Shown here in pieces: positions 1-10,200 of a stretch of 32,708 nt of DNA. Origin of the DNA: Flavobacteriales bacterium (lineage in GTDB: Bacteria; Bacteroidota; Bacteroidia; Flavobacteriales_G; Salibacteraceae); NCBI GenBank assembly GCA_013204105.1, contig JABMOM010000022.1:1-32708 (forward strand), written 5' to 3'. A program made the position numbers and the translations under genes. The notes under the pieces were generated by a model. The model was given only the letters and a program-made list of their open reading frames with translations, did no database searches and had not been told where the DNA came from. The stretch's first letter is position 1, and each line of letters begins with the position of its first letter.

Positions 1-106
1 AACACGCATGGACGCGCAAGCGGACATAACCGGGTTCGATCCATTTCTCGGACAGACAGGATCACGGAGTAATCCTGGTTTCATCAGCTCATTAGCACAT
101 TAGCTC
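1..106. repeat. Intergenic repeat, copy A1
   Basis: First of four related units in the 590-base non-coding region at the start of the window. It begins AACACGCATGGACGCGCAAG, continues through a shared core (AGCGGACAT, CCGGGTTCGATCC, CTCGGACA, GGATCACG, GTAATCCT) and ends in a CATTAG-rich tail. Nearly the same sequence recurs 263 bases later. It may extend left beyond the window. Function unknown. Confidence 0.75.
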
Positions 107-150
107 TTTTAAGCAGTGAATAGCTGGACTACTTCATCTAAACACCTCCC

Positions 151-226
151 GAAATAAAGGATGAAGCGCCAGCGGACATCCGGATTTGATCCACTGCTCG
201 GATAAACAGAATCACGTAGTAATCCT
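151..226. repeat. Intergenic repeat, copy B1
   Basis: Second unit. It starts GAAATAAAGGATGAAGCGCC and then follows the same core as copy A1 (AGCGGACATCCGG, TTTGATCCACTGCTCGG, ATCACGTAGTAATCCT). It differs from A copies in its first 20 bases and lacks the CATTAG tail. Confidence 0.7.
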
Positions 227-263
227 CCCCTTCACGAGAAAATCGACAAGACCAAACAAGAAA

Positions 264-384
264 AACACGCATGGACGCGCAAGCGGACATAACCGGGCTT
301 GATCCACTGCTCGGACAAGAAAGGATCATGTAGTAATCCTGGTTTCATTAACTCATTAGGTCATCAGCTCATTAGCACATTAGT
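264..384. repeat. Intergenic repeat, copy A2
   Basis: Near-duplicate of copy A1, sharing its first 34 bases exactly. It includes the same CATTAG-type tail with a short insertion (ACTCATTAGG). A1-B1 followed by A2-B2 looks like a tandem duplication of a composite A+B unit. Confidence 0.75.
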
Positions 385-431
385 TCATCTGTCGCATGTA
401 ATAGTAGAACCACTTCGAGCCATAGTCTCAA

Positions 432-480
432 GAAATAAAGGATGAAGCGCCAGCAGACATCCGGGTTTGATCCACTCTTT
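432..480. repeat. Intergenic repeat, copy B2 (truncated)
   Basis: Matches copy B1 from GAAATAAAGGATGAAGCGCC through GGGTTTGATCCACT and then diverges, so the CTCGGACA and GTAATCCT half is missing. The rest of the stretch to 591 is unique, A-rich and then C-rich sequence with no gene that I can support. Confidence 0.65.
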
Positions 481-672
481 AGAAAGCAATTGTCAATTAG
501 AAGATCAGACAATTAGATAATGAGAGGGAGATTTCTCAAGTACTAGCAGAACGACCATCCCCACCCAGCTATCCACCCATCCCACCACCCCATGCTCAAA
601 ACTCTTGCACCCCGGTTTCGAACCTTGCTAAATTCTTCGTTCATTCGTTTCAGTAACATTGAAATTACCATC

Positions 673-1014
673 ATGCGAACGACCAAGTACCTTTTATTCA
701 CCGCCCTCACCGCTGCCGTACTTCTGAGTGTTGGCTGTGCCCGTCAATTCAATTCCGTTTGGGTCTTGTATGAAGAGTCCTATTGCGCCGACCCATGGGG
801 AGTCGACTTTGAGGACGACGATGCCAAATTCAAAGCGGTGAAGGACTACCTAGAAGCGAGCGACATTCGCGCCTTCAAAGTAGAAGCGGGAACCGGCATT
901 GAAAAGTCCGTTTGCAACTCATGCGAGTGTGGCAACGGAGAAGTCCTACGCGCCAAGGTGCACGAAGACGACCGCCAAGCCGTCGTCGCCGCTGGCTGGT
1001 ACGTGGAGAAGTAA
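673..1014 (+). CDS. Small hypothetical lipoprotein
   Basis: A 113-residue predicted lipoprotein of unknown function. I chose the ATG at 673 because it places a clean type II signal at the N terminus: MRTT, Lys5, a hydrophobic stretch to about residue 20, then a lipobox ending in SVGC with Cys22 as the lipidation site. An upstream in-frame ATG at 592 would bury this signal behind 27 unrelated residues. The mature part is acidic (a FEDDDAKF stretch) with a later VCNSCECGNGE cluster of three cysteines, plus one Cys in ESYCADPWG; these could form disulfides in the periplasm. It stands alone between the repeat region and prmA, with about 105 bp of low-complexity spacer downstream. I recognise no family. 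Confidence 0.7.
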   Translation: MRTTKYLLFTALTAAVLLSVGCARQFNSVWVLYEESYCADPWGVDFEDDDAKFKAVKDYLEASDIRAFKVEAGTGIEKSVCNSCECGNGEVLRAKVHEDDRQAVVAAGWYVEK

Positions 1015-1084
1015 AAGCGCCTCGGGCACTTTGCTGCTGACTACTGGCTTTTGGCTGCTTGCATTGTGAAGTCCAGCAAACCCA

Positions 1085-1115
1085 CCTACTCCCTATTCCC
1101 TATTCCCTATTCCCT
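1085..1115. repeat. CCCTATT simple repeat before prmA
   Basis: Three tandem copies of a 7-base word (CCCTATT) lie directly before the prmA start, preceded by CTACT and followed by CCCTAAAA. They sit where the ribosome-binding region would be. Just upstream (1030-1061) is another degenerate simple repeat of CTGCT / GGCT words. Confidence 0.7.
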
Positions 1116-1119
1116 AAAA

Positions 1120-1947
1120 ATGGACTACACCGAACTTTCCATTGCGCTCGTTGATTCATCCACTGCCGACATTTTCGAGGCGGAGTTGGCCGAGTTAGGG
1201 TTTGAGAGTTTTGCTACCGAAGGATCCGTACTGAAGGCATACATCCCTGAAGGGCAATACGACCCGGGAAACGCGGCGGAAATACTCGAAGCCTATTCAG
1301 AATTGGTCGAGAGTCATGAGGTAAAGCGGATTGAACACACCAACTGGAACGCCGTATGGGAATCTTCATACGAACCGGTTTGGGTCGACGATGCCGTCTT
1401 CATACACGCTCCTTTTCATACGCCTAAAGCGGAGGCGGAACTCAACATCCTAGTGGACCCCAACATGTCGTTCGGTACTGGACACCATCCCACTACCCAT
1501 ATGATGCTGCGCGCGATGCGCAACATTGAACTTTCTGAAAAACACATCACAGATTTCGGCTGCGGAAGCGGCATCCTGGCCATTTACGCAGCCCACAAAG
1601 GCGCACACGGCGTTGCCATTGAGATCGACCCGAATGCCGCAAAAGCCGCTCGGGAAAATCTAAGACTCAACGATGTGAACAGCTTTGAGGTAATAACCGG
1701 AGACCTAAGCGCTTTGGTGGGCGACGCGTTTGACCTTATCTTAGCCAACATCAACCGAAACGTGATCGAAGAGTCTTTGCCCACCTTCCGCCAGAAACTC
1801 GCCTCCAATGGATGGCTTCTCTGCGCGGGATTTTTGGATGAGGACGCAAAAGACCTCAAGCACCAACTGGAGCACGCGGGTCTGGTGATCAGGCAAGAAA
1901 TGTCGCGTGACGGTTGGACCATGCTCGCCACTCAATCGTCACTATGA
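1120..1947 (+). CDS. prmA: Ribosomal protein L11 methyltransferase
   Basis: PrmA trimethylates ribosomal protein L11 in the cytoplasm using S-adenosylmethionine. The 275-residue product has an N-terminal substrate-binding part and a Rossmann-type methyltransferase domain. Recognisable motifs are FGTGHHPTTHMML just before the domain, the SAM-binding loop DFGCGSGILAIYA, the acidic end of strand 2 in AIEIDPNA, and DLILANINRNVI, the PrmA form of motif IV. The ATG at 1120 is preferred over an in-frame upstream ATG at 1051, whose extra 23 residues would be translated from CCCTATT simple repeats. The stop overlaps the start of the next gene as ATGA. In many Bacteroidota prmA lies beside tpiA and clpS; here both are 11-15 kb downstream. 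Confidence 0.95.
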   Translation: MDYTELSIALVDSSTADIFEAELAELGFESFATEGSVLKAYIPEGQYDPGNAAEILEAYSELVESHEVKRIEHTNWNAVWESSYEPVWVDDAVFIHAPFHTPKAEAELNILVDPNMSFGTGHHPTTHMMLRAMRNIELSEKHITDFGCGSGILAIYAAHKGAHGVAIEIDPNAAKAARENLRLNDVNSFEVITGDLSALVGDAFDLILANINRNVIEESLPTFRQKLASNGWLLCAGFLDEDAKDLKHQLEHAGLVIRQEMSRDGWTMLATQSSL

Positions 1948-4900
1948 AATACCTAAGCGCGTTCCTCCTTTCCTTTCTTCTCTTCTCTATGCACGCTTTT
2001 ACGCAGTCGTTCAAGGAGTTCAGTGGTCAAGGAGAATACTTGACAGAATTGGAAGAACAATTGGTGGCCCTCGCCATTGGCGATGCCAAGAAGGATCAAA
2101 AAGAATTGATGGACAAGTTCACGGAGATGTGGACGGAGCTCAACGCCTTCACTCCCGACCAGAAGCGGACCATTTTTACCACCTCCAACAAGATCCTGGA
2201 GGAACGGCTCAAGGTCATTCCGGACATTCGTGATTACATCATTACCGTTATCGCGGTGGTAGAGAACGATTCGGGAGCTCCACCCTTCAACGAATGGCAC
2301 ACTACAGTAGATGCTGTTTTGGGCTCTCGGAGCGCGCGAAAAGAATTCGCCGACTACATGGAATTCAGCGAGAACTTGTACACCAACAACGTCATCTACC
2401 ACTCAGCTTCTACCGATTGGATCAGTGACAATGCCCACTTCCGCTTCGAAATTGAGGATGGAGAACCCAAATTGATCATTCCCTCCCTCGCGCTCAAATG
2501 CGAATCCAAGAATTCGGACATCGAGATCAAAAAGACTTCTGGCGAATACTACCCACTTGATGGAAAGTGGATCGGCAAAAACGGTCTGGTCACTTGGGAA
2601 CGCGCGGGATTAGACCCAAACAAGGTTTATGCGATCATCAACGACTACGAGATCCTGATGAAGTTCTCCAAGTTTGATGCGGATTCTGTCACTTTTTACA
2701 ACACCGACTACTTTCCAGATCCGCTTTTAGGTCGATTAGAAGATGCCGTTCGCGCAAACGTTACCGAAGACAATGCTTCTTTTCCCTACTTCCAATCGTA
2801 CAGTAGTCGATTGAAGATTAAGAACATTGAACAAAATGTAGACTACGAAGGTGGGTTCTCCCAAAGGGGAGCACGCTTCATCGCAAGCGGCTCAAATGAG
2901 GATCCTGCTTTCCTGATTTTCTACCTGAACGAAAAGCCTTTCCTCGAAGTGAAAAGCATCAGTTTCAGCATCAAGGAAGACCGCATTACATCCACCGACG
3001 CTGCCGTAAAATTCATGCTGCACGAAGATTCGATCAACCACCCGGGACTCGACTTTAAGTTCTTTCGTACGGAGCGCATGGTCAACCTTTTCCGTGCGGA
3101 TGAGGGTTTACAGAAGGCTCCTTATTTTGACACCTATCACCGCATGGACCTGTACGCGGAACTTGTGCAATGGAAAATCGACCAACCTAGGATCGACTTT
3201 AGCACCATTCCCAATAGCTCCGATAACCGGGCCTTCTTTGAATCCGACTATTACTTCCGTTCCAACCGTTTTGACCAGTTGATGGGCTTGCGGATGGTGC
3301 ATCCAATGGTGCAGCTCAAAGGATGCTTCATGAAAATGGGTGCAGAAACCATATTTATGGAAGAAGTGGCCCAATGCCTAAAGCTCAGTCCCACTGACGC
3401 TCAAGTGCTCCTACTGGAATACACCAACCTCGGTTTCATAGACTACAACCCGGAAACAGGAAAAGTCCGCTCCAAACCGCGCCTCTATCACTACGTGGCA
3501 GCGAAGTCTGAGCTGGACGATTACGACGTATTGCAGGTTCGATCAGACATAGGAACCATGGCCAATGCCAGCATGGACTTAATCGATGAGGTCTTCACCT
3601 TGAAGATCAACGGCATCGAAAACATCACGCTTTCGGACTCACACCAAGTAGTGCTTTTTCCTCGGAATGGCACCATTACCATGAGCAAGAACCGCGACTT
3701 CGACTTCTCTGGCGTGATCAAGGCGGGCCGCCTTGAATTCTTTGGAAGCAACTTCAAATTCTCTTACGATTCCTTTAAGCTTGAAATGCCCAACGTAGAT
3801 TCTACCCGCCTCATCGTTGCAACAGGCGAAAAAACAGCCACGGGTCGCGAACAACTCACGCGAGTAACTACCGTAATCGAAAACGTAAACGGAACCCTGG
3901 AAATCGATGACCCTGGAAATAAATCGGGTATCCAGCAATTTGAAGAGTACCCCATCTTTACGAGTCACGACCGCGCTTACACCTATTATGATCGTTCCGG
4001 CATTCAAGGGAAATCTTACAATCGAGAGAATTTCTATTTTGAACTCGACCCCTTCATTTTCGACAGCCTAGACAATTTCCGGAGTGAGCGTGTCGCCTTC
4101 CCCGGACGCTTCTCTAGCGCAGACATCTTCCCTGAGTTCGAAGAGACGCTGACGGTGCAAGAAGATTACTCTCTGGGTTTCATTCGGAATACTCCTCCAG
4201 GAGGCTACGAATTGTATCGTGGGAAAGGCCAATTCAACGACACCATCAAGCTGAGTCATGACGGACTCAAAGGTTCGGGTAAGTTGAAGTACTTAGCGAG
4301 TACCACGCGTTCGAAAGACTTCCTCTTCCTGCCTGAAGAAATGCAAACCTTAGCGACCTCATTCGTCATAGAAGAACAAATGTCACCTGTAGAGTATCCA
4401 CCCACCACAGGTAAGGACATCAAGCAGCGTTGGCAACCTTACGATAACCTTCTGCATTGCGAGTCCACCAAAACTCCGTTCATTATGTATGACGGTAGTG
4501 AATTGACCGGCGGACTCGACTTGACTCCTGAAGACCTGACTGGAAATGGCCTCTTCGAGTTTGACAAAGCAGAATTGGAATCGAAGAACTTTGATTTCAA
4601 CTTCAGTGGCTTCCATAGCGATACGGCCGATTTCCGCCTAAAATCAGACGTATCTGCTTTTGAAGGTTTCTCATTCAAAACGAACGACGTTACGGCAGAT
4701 GTCGATTTTGCATTGAGAAAAGGCGACTTCGTATCCAATGGTGGAACTTCTAAAATGGAATTCCCTGCAAACCAGTACATCGCTTATATGGACCGATTTA
4801 CTTGGTACATGGACCAAGAAGCCATCGAGCTGTCTGGAGGAAAGACCTCTAAGGCTACCAGTGCTGGAGCAATGCAATTTGAAGGCTCCCGGTTTATTTC

Positions 4901-6401
4901 TACCCATCCTGACCAAGATTCACTAGAGTTCTACTCTCCCGCAGCCCGCTACGACATCAAGAATTCGATCATCGACGCCAAGGAGATTGAATTCATTCAG
5001 GTGGCGGATGCCTTGATCTATCCTGACAGCGGACTGATCACCATCTTGAAAAAGGCAAAAATGAAGACCTTGACGAATTGCAAGATTATTGCGAACGCGA
5101 TCACCAAGTACCACCGTGTTGACAGTGCTACCGTTGACATCTATGCGAGAAGAGATTACTTCGGAACCGGTGTTTATAACTACAAGGACCTGAACGGAGA
5201 CCGCCAACAGATCCGTTTCAATTCGGTGGGCGTAGACAGCAGTTTCCAGACCTATGCAAAGGGTGACATCGACAGTACGCGAGGGTTTAGCCTGAGTCCC
5301 TATTTCGAGTACCGAGGCACGGTTCGACTCGCGGCGGCAAACAAGTCACTCACATTTAACGGCTACTCCCGCCTGCGGCATCAGTGCGGTTCGGCAATTC
5401 CACTGAGTTGGTTCAAGTTCAAGTCCGTAGTCGATCCAGATGACCTGTACATACCGGTTGACAAGACCATTAGCAATGAAAACGGCGACATCCTTACCTC
5501 GTCCATTGTATTGGACCAAGATACAGGCGCGATTTATTCTTCCTTCTTATCGAAGAAGCTCAAGGAAGACCACCCTGAATTACTGCCCGCATCAGGATAC
5601 ATTCACTACAACGAGTCTGCGAAAGAATACCGCATTTCAAACATCAACAAACTCACCCAAGCCAGCCTACCTGGACAGTACATGAGCCTTCAATCAGAAG
5701 GCTGCAAGGTCTATTCAGAAGGGAAAATGGGCTTCGGACTCAATCCTGGACAACTCGACCTGCTGACGGTCGGAAACATTTCTCACGATCTGCAAGAAGA
5801 CAAAGTCGACCTAGATGTGATGATCTTGCTCGATTTCTTTTTTGAGAATAAGCTGATCGACGATATGGGGAAGATCATGGCAGAAAACGCACTGGGCGAA
5901 CCTTCAGATTTTGAACGTGACACCTACCAAAAAGGCCTACGTGAATTGATCGGAACGGACGATGCAGATAAGCTGATCTCAACCATTACGCTTACGGGTG
6001 AATTCCGAAGGTTTCCATCGGAACTCGAGAAGAACTTCTTCTTGACCGAAGTGCACCTGAAATGGAACGCAGAAACGGACTCCTATCAATCAACCGGCAA
6101 GATTGGAATTGGAAACATCGGAAAGCGACAAGTCAACGTCCAGGTGACCGGCAAGGTGGAAGTGGTAGTCGGGCGAATCCCCGAAATCAACATCTACATG
6201 GAGGCAGACAAGGATACCTGGTGGTTTTTCAAGTATTCTCGCAACATCATGCAGGCCTATTCAAGCTTGGATGAATTCAATACTTCAATCACAGACCTGA
6301 AGGCTGACAAACGAAAGTTGAAAGTTGAGAAAGGACAATCGCCCTACAGCTTCATGCTCGGCAGTAAACGACGCAAAGACGACTTCCTAAGCAAATTCTA
6401 A
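1944..6401 (+). CDS. Giant secreted beta-rich protein of unknown function
   Basis: A 1485-residue protein that I cannot assign to a characterised family. The ATG at 1944 gives a good signal peptide (MKYLSAFLLSFLLFSMHAFTQ), and it overlaps the prmA stop as ATGA, so translation is probably coupled. Residues about 20-130 look helical and charged. Most of the remainder alternates short polar and hydrophobic segments typical of repetitive beta structure. Two blocks resemble each other: around residue 770 (LSHDGLKGSGKLKYLAS) and around 856 (LTPEDLTGNGLFEFDKAELES), both followed by an S-K-x-F-x-F segment. The C terminus has an aromatic patch (DTWWFFKYSRNIMQ) and ends basic. No T9SS sorting domain, lipobox or membrane anchor is seen. 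It is likely periplasmic or outer-membrane associated. A LptA/AsmA-like scaffold is possible but unproven. Confidence 0.85.
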   Translation: MKYLSAFLLSFLLFSMHAFTQSFKEFSGQGEYLTELEEQLVALAIGDAKKDQKELMDKFTEMWTELNAFTPDQKRTIFTTSNKILEERLKVIPDIRDYIITVIAVVENDSGAPPFNEWHTTVDAVLGSRSARKEFADYMEFSENLYTNNVIYHSASTDWISDNAHFRFEIEDGEPKLIIPSLALKCESKNSDIEIKKTSGEYYPLDGKWIGKNGLVTWERAGLDPNKVYAIINDYEILMKFSKFDADSVTFYNTDYFPDPLLGRLEDAVRANVTEDNASFPYFQSYSSRLKIKNIEQNVDYEGGFSQRGARFIASGSNEDPAFLIFYLNEKPFLEVKSISFSIKEDRITSTDAAVKFMLHEDSINHPGLDFKFFRTERMVNLFRADEGLQKAPYFDTYHRMDLYAELVQWKIDQPRIDFSTIPNSSDNRAFFESDYYFRSNRFDQLMGLRMVHPMVQLKGCFMKMGAETIFMEEVAQCLKLSPTDAQVLLLEYTNLGFIDYNPETGKVRSKPRLYHYVAAKSELDDYDVLQVRSDIGTMANASMDLIDEVFTLKINGIENITLSDSHQVVLFPRNGTITMSKNRDFDFSGVIKAGRLEFFGSNFKFSYDSFKLEMPNVDSTRLIVATGEKTATGREQLTRVTTVIENVNGTLEIDDPGNKSGIQQFEEYPIFTSHDRAYTYYDRSGIQGKSYNRENFYFELDPFIFDSLDNFRSERVAFPGRFSSADIFPEFEETLTVQEDYSLGFIRNTPPGGYELYRGKGQFNDTIKLSHDGLKGSGKLKYLASTTRSKDFLFLPEEMQTLATSFVIEEQMSPVEYPPTTGKDIKQRWQPYDNLLHCESTKTPFIMYDGSELTGGLDLTPEDLTGNGLFEFDKAELESKNFDFNFSGFHSDTADFRLKSDVSAFEGFSFKTNDVTADVDFALRKGDFVSNGGTSKMEFPANQYIAYMDRFTWYMDQEAIELSGGKTSKATSAGAMQFEGSRFISTHPDQDSLEFYSPAARYDIKNSIIDAKEIEFIQVADALIYPDSGLITILKKAKMKTLTNCKIIANAITKYHRVDSATVDIYARRDYFGTGVYNYKDLNGDRQQIRFNSVGVDSSFQTYAKGDIDSTRGFSLSPYFEYRGTVRLAAANKSLTFNGYSRLRHQCGSAIPLSWFKFKSVVDPDDLYIPVDKTISNENGDILTSSIVLDQDTGAIYSSFLSKKLKEDHPELLPASGYIHYNESAKEYRISNINKLTQASLPGQYMSLQSEGCKVYSEGKMGFGLNPGQLDLLTVGNISHDLQEDKVDLDVMILLDFFFENKLIDDMGKIMAENALGEPSDFERDTYQKGLRELIGTDDADKLISTITLTGEFRRFPSELEKNFFLTEVHLKWNAETDSYQSTGKIGIGNIGKRQVNVQVTGKVEVVVGRIPEINIYMEADKDTWWFFKYSRNIMQAYSSLDEFNTSITDLKADKRKLKVEKGQSPYSFMLGSKRRKDDFLSKF

Positions 6402-6421
6402 TGGCCAAATTCAGTTAGTAT

Positions 6422-6429
6422 TAACTTCG
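6422..6429 (+). promoter_or_regulatory. Possible -7 element for plsY
   Basis: TAACTTCG, one mismatch from the Bacteroidota -7 consensus TAnnTTTG, lies 10 bases before the plsY start. No TTG is seen at the right distance upstream, so this is weak. Confidence 0.3.
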
Positions 6430-6439
6430 CGCACCTGAA

Positions 6440-7099
6440 ATGGTAACGATACCTACAATCATTTCCTTGCTCTTGGCCTACCTCCTCGGCTCCATTCCAA
6501 CGGCCGTATGGGTGGGGAAGATGTTCTACGACACAGATGTCAGAGAATACGGAAGCGGAAACGCCGGAGCAACCAACACTTTCCGTGTCTTGGGCAAAAA
6601 GGCCGGCATTCCTGTGCTCATCATCGATGCGCTGAAAGGATTTGCTGCCGTGAAACTGGTAGTCTTCTTCGCCCAAGAACCCATCACGGATGCTGCCTTT
6701 GTCAATTATCAATTGGCATTGGGTATCGCGGCGGTTATTGGGCATATTTTCCCCGTTTTTGCGGGATTTCGTGGAGGAAAAGGAATTGCGACGCTTTTAG
6801 GACTCATGCTGGCGGTCCATCATCAAGGTGCGCTGATCGCTTTGGGCATATTTATCGTCGTTTTCGCCATTACGCGCTTCGTTTCACTGGGAAGCATGAC
6901 CGCTGCTTTGAGCTTTCCCTTCATCATCGTATTGATCTATCAGACCACGGTTCCCAGTCTGATCGTGTTTTCTATGTTCGTCGCAATCCTAGTGCTGATA
7001 ACGCATCAGAAGAATATCGAGCGTCTTTTCAGACGTGAAGAGAACCGTGCAAACATCTCCCTGAAGAACCTGATCAAGCAAGCCGCTGAAGACGATTAA
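6440..7099 (+). CDS. plsY: Glycerol-3-phosphate acyltransferase PlsY
   Basis: PlsY transfers an acyl group from acyl-phosphate to glycerol-3-phosphate, the first step of phospholipid synthesis, in the inner membrane. The 219-residue protein has the usual length and multiple membrane segments. The three conserved motifs are visible: [13 protein letters not shown] near the N terminus, [19 protein letters not shown], and [17 protein letters not shown] with its Gly-rich loop. The gene lies 38 bp after the giant secreted protein on the same strand and may be cotranscribed with it. A hairpin that could be a terminator follows at 7139. Confidence 0.95.
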   Translation: MVTIPTIISLLLAYLLGSIPTAVWVGKMFYDTDVREYGSGNAGATNTFRVLGKKAGIPVLIIDALKGFAAVKLVVFFAQEPITDAAFVNYQLALGIAAVIGHIFPVFAGFRGGKGIATLLGLMLAVHHQGALIALGIFIVVFAITRFVSLGSMTAALSFPFIIVLIYQTTVPSLIVFSMFVAILVLITHQKNIERLFRREENRANISLKNLIKQAAEDD

Positions 7100-7138
7100 C
7101 CCTGTCACAGCGTTATTCACATTGTAATGAGCAAAATC

Positions 7139-7181
7139 AGTCCTTTGGAGGGTAATACCAACCCCCTTCTTTAGGACTTTT
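7139..7181 (+). terminator. Hairpin with T-run after plsY
   Basis: AGTCCT and AGGACT form a perfect 6-bp outer stem. Inside it GAGGG can pair with CCCTT. The 3' arm is followed directly by TTT. This fits an intrinsic terminator for the plsY transcript, or a leader hairpin for the next gene. Confidence 0.4.
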
Positions 7182-7188
7182 ACCTTGG
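7181..7188 (+). promoter_or_regulatory. Possible -7 element of the SPOR-protein gene
   Basis: TACCTTGG, one mismatch from TAnnTTTG, lies 25 bases before the TTG start at 7214 and right after the hairpin. No matching -33 TTG is present. Confidence 0.25.
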
Positions 7189-7213
7189 ATTATTACATAC
7201 TCGACTAACTGTT

Positions 7214-10200
7214 TTGAATATCCGTACATACACCGCAGTGTTGCTGCTAACCCTATTTGCTCAGGTTTCCTTGCATGCGCAAGAGTCTGAGGAAGAACTG
7301 AACGAGCAAGCACTTGAACTTTTTCAGCAGGAAGACTATGAGGAGGCGTCGAAGATGTACTCTACCCTACTCAGTATCAATCTTCAAAGTGCAGAATACA
7401 ACTATCGCTTTGGTGTATGTCAGCTCTTTACCATTCAAGACAAGGAAGAGCCCATCAAATACCTAAAGTTCGCTACTGAACAGCAGGATGCACCCCCCCT
7501 CGCTTATTTCTACTACGGCTTGGGTCTTCACCTGAACTATCGATTCGACAAGGCGATCGAGCAATATCAGAAGTACAAACCCCTTTCCTCGAAGAAAGAA
7601 CCAGAATCCGCCCTAATCGACCACCACATCGAACAGTGCAAGCAAGGAAAGAATCTGGTTTCCAGCTTCACCGATATTTCAGTCGTACAACGAAGCGTCC
7701 TTCCTCGAAGTGACTTCTATCGCAATTATGATCTGACGGATTTCGGCGGCAAGATCATCGTCAAGCCAGAAGACTTCATGTCTGAAGAGGACAAGAAAAG
7801 AGACGCTAAGTTGCTCATGTACTTCCAGCAGGACGCTGATCTGATCTATTTCGCTTCCTTTTCAGAGAAGAACGCAACGGGCAAAGACCTCTATTTCATC
7901 CAAAAGCTTGGAACGGGATGGACAACTCCTGAAAAACTGGACGCCACCATCAACACGGTCCTCGATGAAGACTACCCTTTCATTCATCCAGAAGGAAACA
8001 CCCTCTATTTCGCATCCAAGGGGCACAACAGCATGGGAGGCTATGATATCTTCAAAAGCACGCGCCGCGGTGACGGTACGTGGTCGCCTCCTGTCAACAT
8101 GGAGTTTGCAATCAATACACCCTGGGATGACTTCATGTTCATTTCAGACTTGGAAGAGACCACCGCGTGGTTTGCCAGTAACCGTGAAACCACCAACAAG
8201 CAAGTAACGGTCTACCGCATTGGAATGGAGCGCATTCCACTAGACCTAACATTGATCAAAGGCGTGTTCGAATACGAAGGATCTAAAAAAGCCAAGATCA
8301 CGGTAGAAGACATGGTGCAGAACAAGACCATTGGCGTTTATGAAGCGGATAGACAGTTTGGAAATTACCTCTTGGATCTCAAGGGAAGCGGTAAGTATAA
8401 ATTTCTCGTTGAAGCAGAGGAAAGTGACGCAATACATAGTGGAATAGTAGAATTACCTCGCGAAAAGGGCTTGAAACAGTTCAGACAAGAGATGAAATTG
8501 GTCATGGTGGATGGGCAAGAACAGTTGCAAATCATCAACCACTTCGACGATCCAATCGAAGACGAACAATTACTGACTGCTGAAATCCTGAAACGCCAAG
8601 CCAGTCTGTCTGTAAATGCTACGGAAGAAGACATCGAAAGCACCCTTGAGATTATAGATGATGGGTCCATTAGTACTGGCGCAGGTGACAAGATGGACGA
8701 CGCCCCACGTGAAGAGAGACTCGCCCTGGCTGAACGAGCCATCCGAACTTTAGAAGAAGAAACCCAGATGCTAAATGCAAAGGCTTCCACCCTGTACGAT
8801 GTAGCCCAGCAAAAGAAAAGCGGATCAGAGTCCATGGAAGTAGCCGAAGCCGCCATCGCCGCTGAACTCACTTCGAATTACCGCAAGGAAGCAGAACGTA
8901 GAGAAGTAGCCATTGCACAGATGGAAGGGACTTTGGGTGTTCTGAAGAGTGGAGGAATCGATGACGGCGCTTTCAACGCACAATACACGCAACTGGCTGC
9001 TACCAAAAACAACTTTATATCTCTTGAGAAATTCGAGGATAATTTAGAAGAAAACTTTGAAAAGCGATTGAATCCCACCATTTCAGCTTACGAAACCAAG
9101 TTGGCTGAAGTGGAAGAATTGGAAAGCTCCATCGATGCCATTGACGAAGAAGTAGCCTATTACCGTCAAGAGATCGAGAATACCAAAGACGACCTGATCA
9201 AAGAAGAGCTCGAAACCCAAATCGCAGAGGCTGAATCGGCCAAGCCAGAAAAAGAGGCCTCTCTCGACAGGGCAAGCAAAGAACTTGTCGCTCTGGTACA
9301 GCAAAAAGACAATGCGTTAACCTACTATAATGCCACAAAAGACCTGCTTCAATTGGCCGAGACATACGCAGATCCCAATTTGGTAAAAGTAGATGTCGGT
9401 TCGCTGAATAGACTGCAGGGAGAATTAAACGAAAAGGCGAAATCAGATCCAGCGTTGCTCGCATTCGTATCTCCCAAGGAAGCCGATCTCGCCATGGAAG
9501 AAAGCCTGAGTGAGAGTCGCAAGACTGACACACCGGGGAATGACACAGAGACGGCTTCTTTGGAAAACACACCAGGGGAAACGGCAACAAGCAATAGTGG
9601 ACAAGCCGGGTCTTCCACAGATCCGAGCAATGATGCATCCACAACTTCAATGGCTGGGTCGGAAGCATCGAATAACCTCAATGACCAAATCAAAGCCATT
9701 GAAGCAGAAGAGTCACAGCCAGAGATTGTATCGGGAGACCTCGATCAGTACTTCACGAGAGAGATAGAAAATGCTGGCAATGCAGAAGACCCCATCATCG
9801 CAGAGAGCCGAAAGGCGGAACTTTATGACAGTTGGGCGGAAAACATCGGCGTGCGTATAGACTCACTTCAAGGGGCAAAACGACTGGAGACCAAAGGCCG
9901 AAAACTCGTGGAGATCGATGACCAAATCAAGGCACTTGAAGTGGAGAAAGCAGCGAAGGAAGATCTCGCCATGCAGAGCTACCAAAGCATCGCGAACTTG
10001 AGTGATCAGGCGGCATCAAATGCCGTCACTGCGAGAACAGAGGGCGCTACATCTGGAGAAACTGAAAGTGATGGAACAGAATTAGCTGACAATACCTCTA
10101 CGACCTCCAACAATCAGGAGACTACTTCAAACACATCCATCGAAGGAACACAGAACCAAAACACGATAAGTCCGGTGGATGTAAGCGCTCCTCTCAATGC

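Noticed and set aside
28-50. tRNA gene (GGGTTCGATCC looks like a T-arm)
   Set aside because: The arm does not close (CCGGGTTCGATCCATTTC), no anticodon arm or acceptor stem fits, and the other repeat copies change the T-loop bases.
138-329. Minus-strand open frame in the repeat region
   Set aside because: It lies across repeats A and B and has no independent coding signal. The DYYVIL resemblance between copies follows from the repeat itself.
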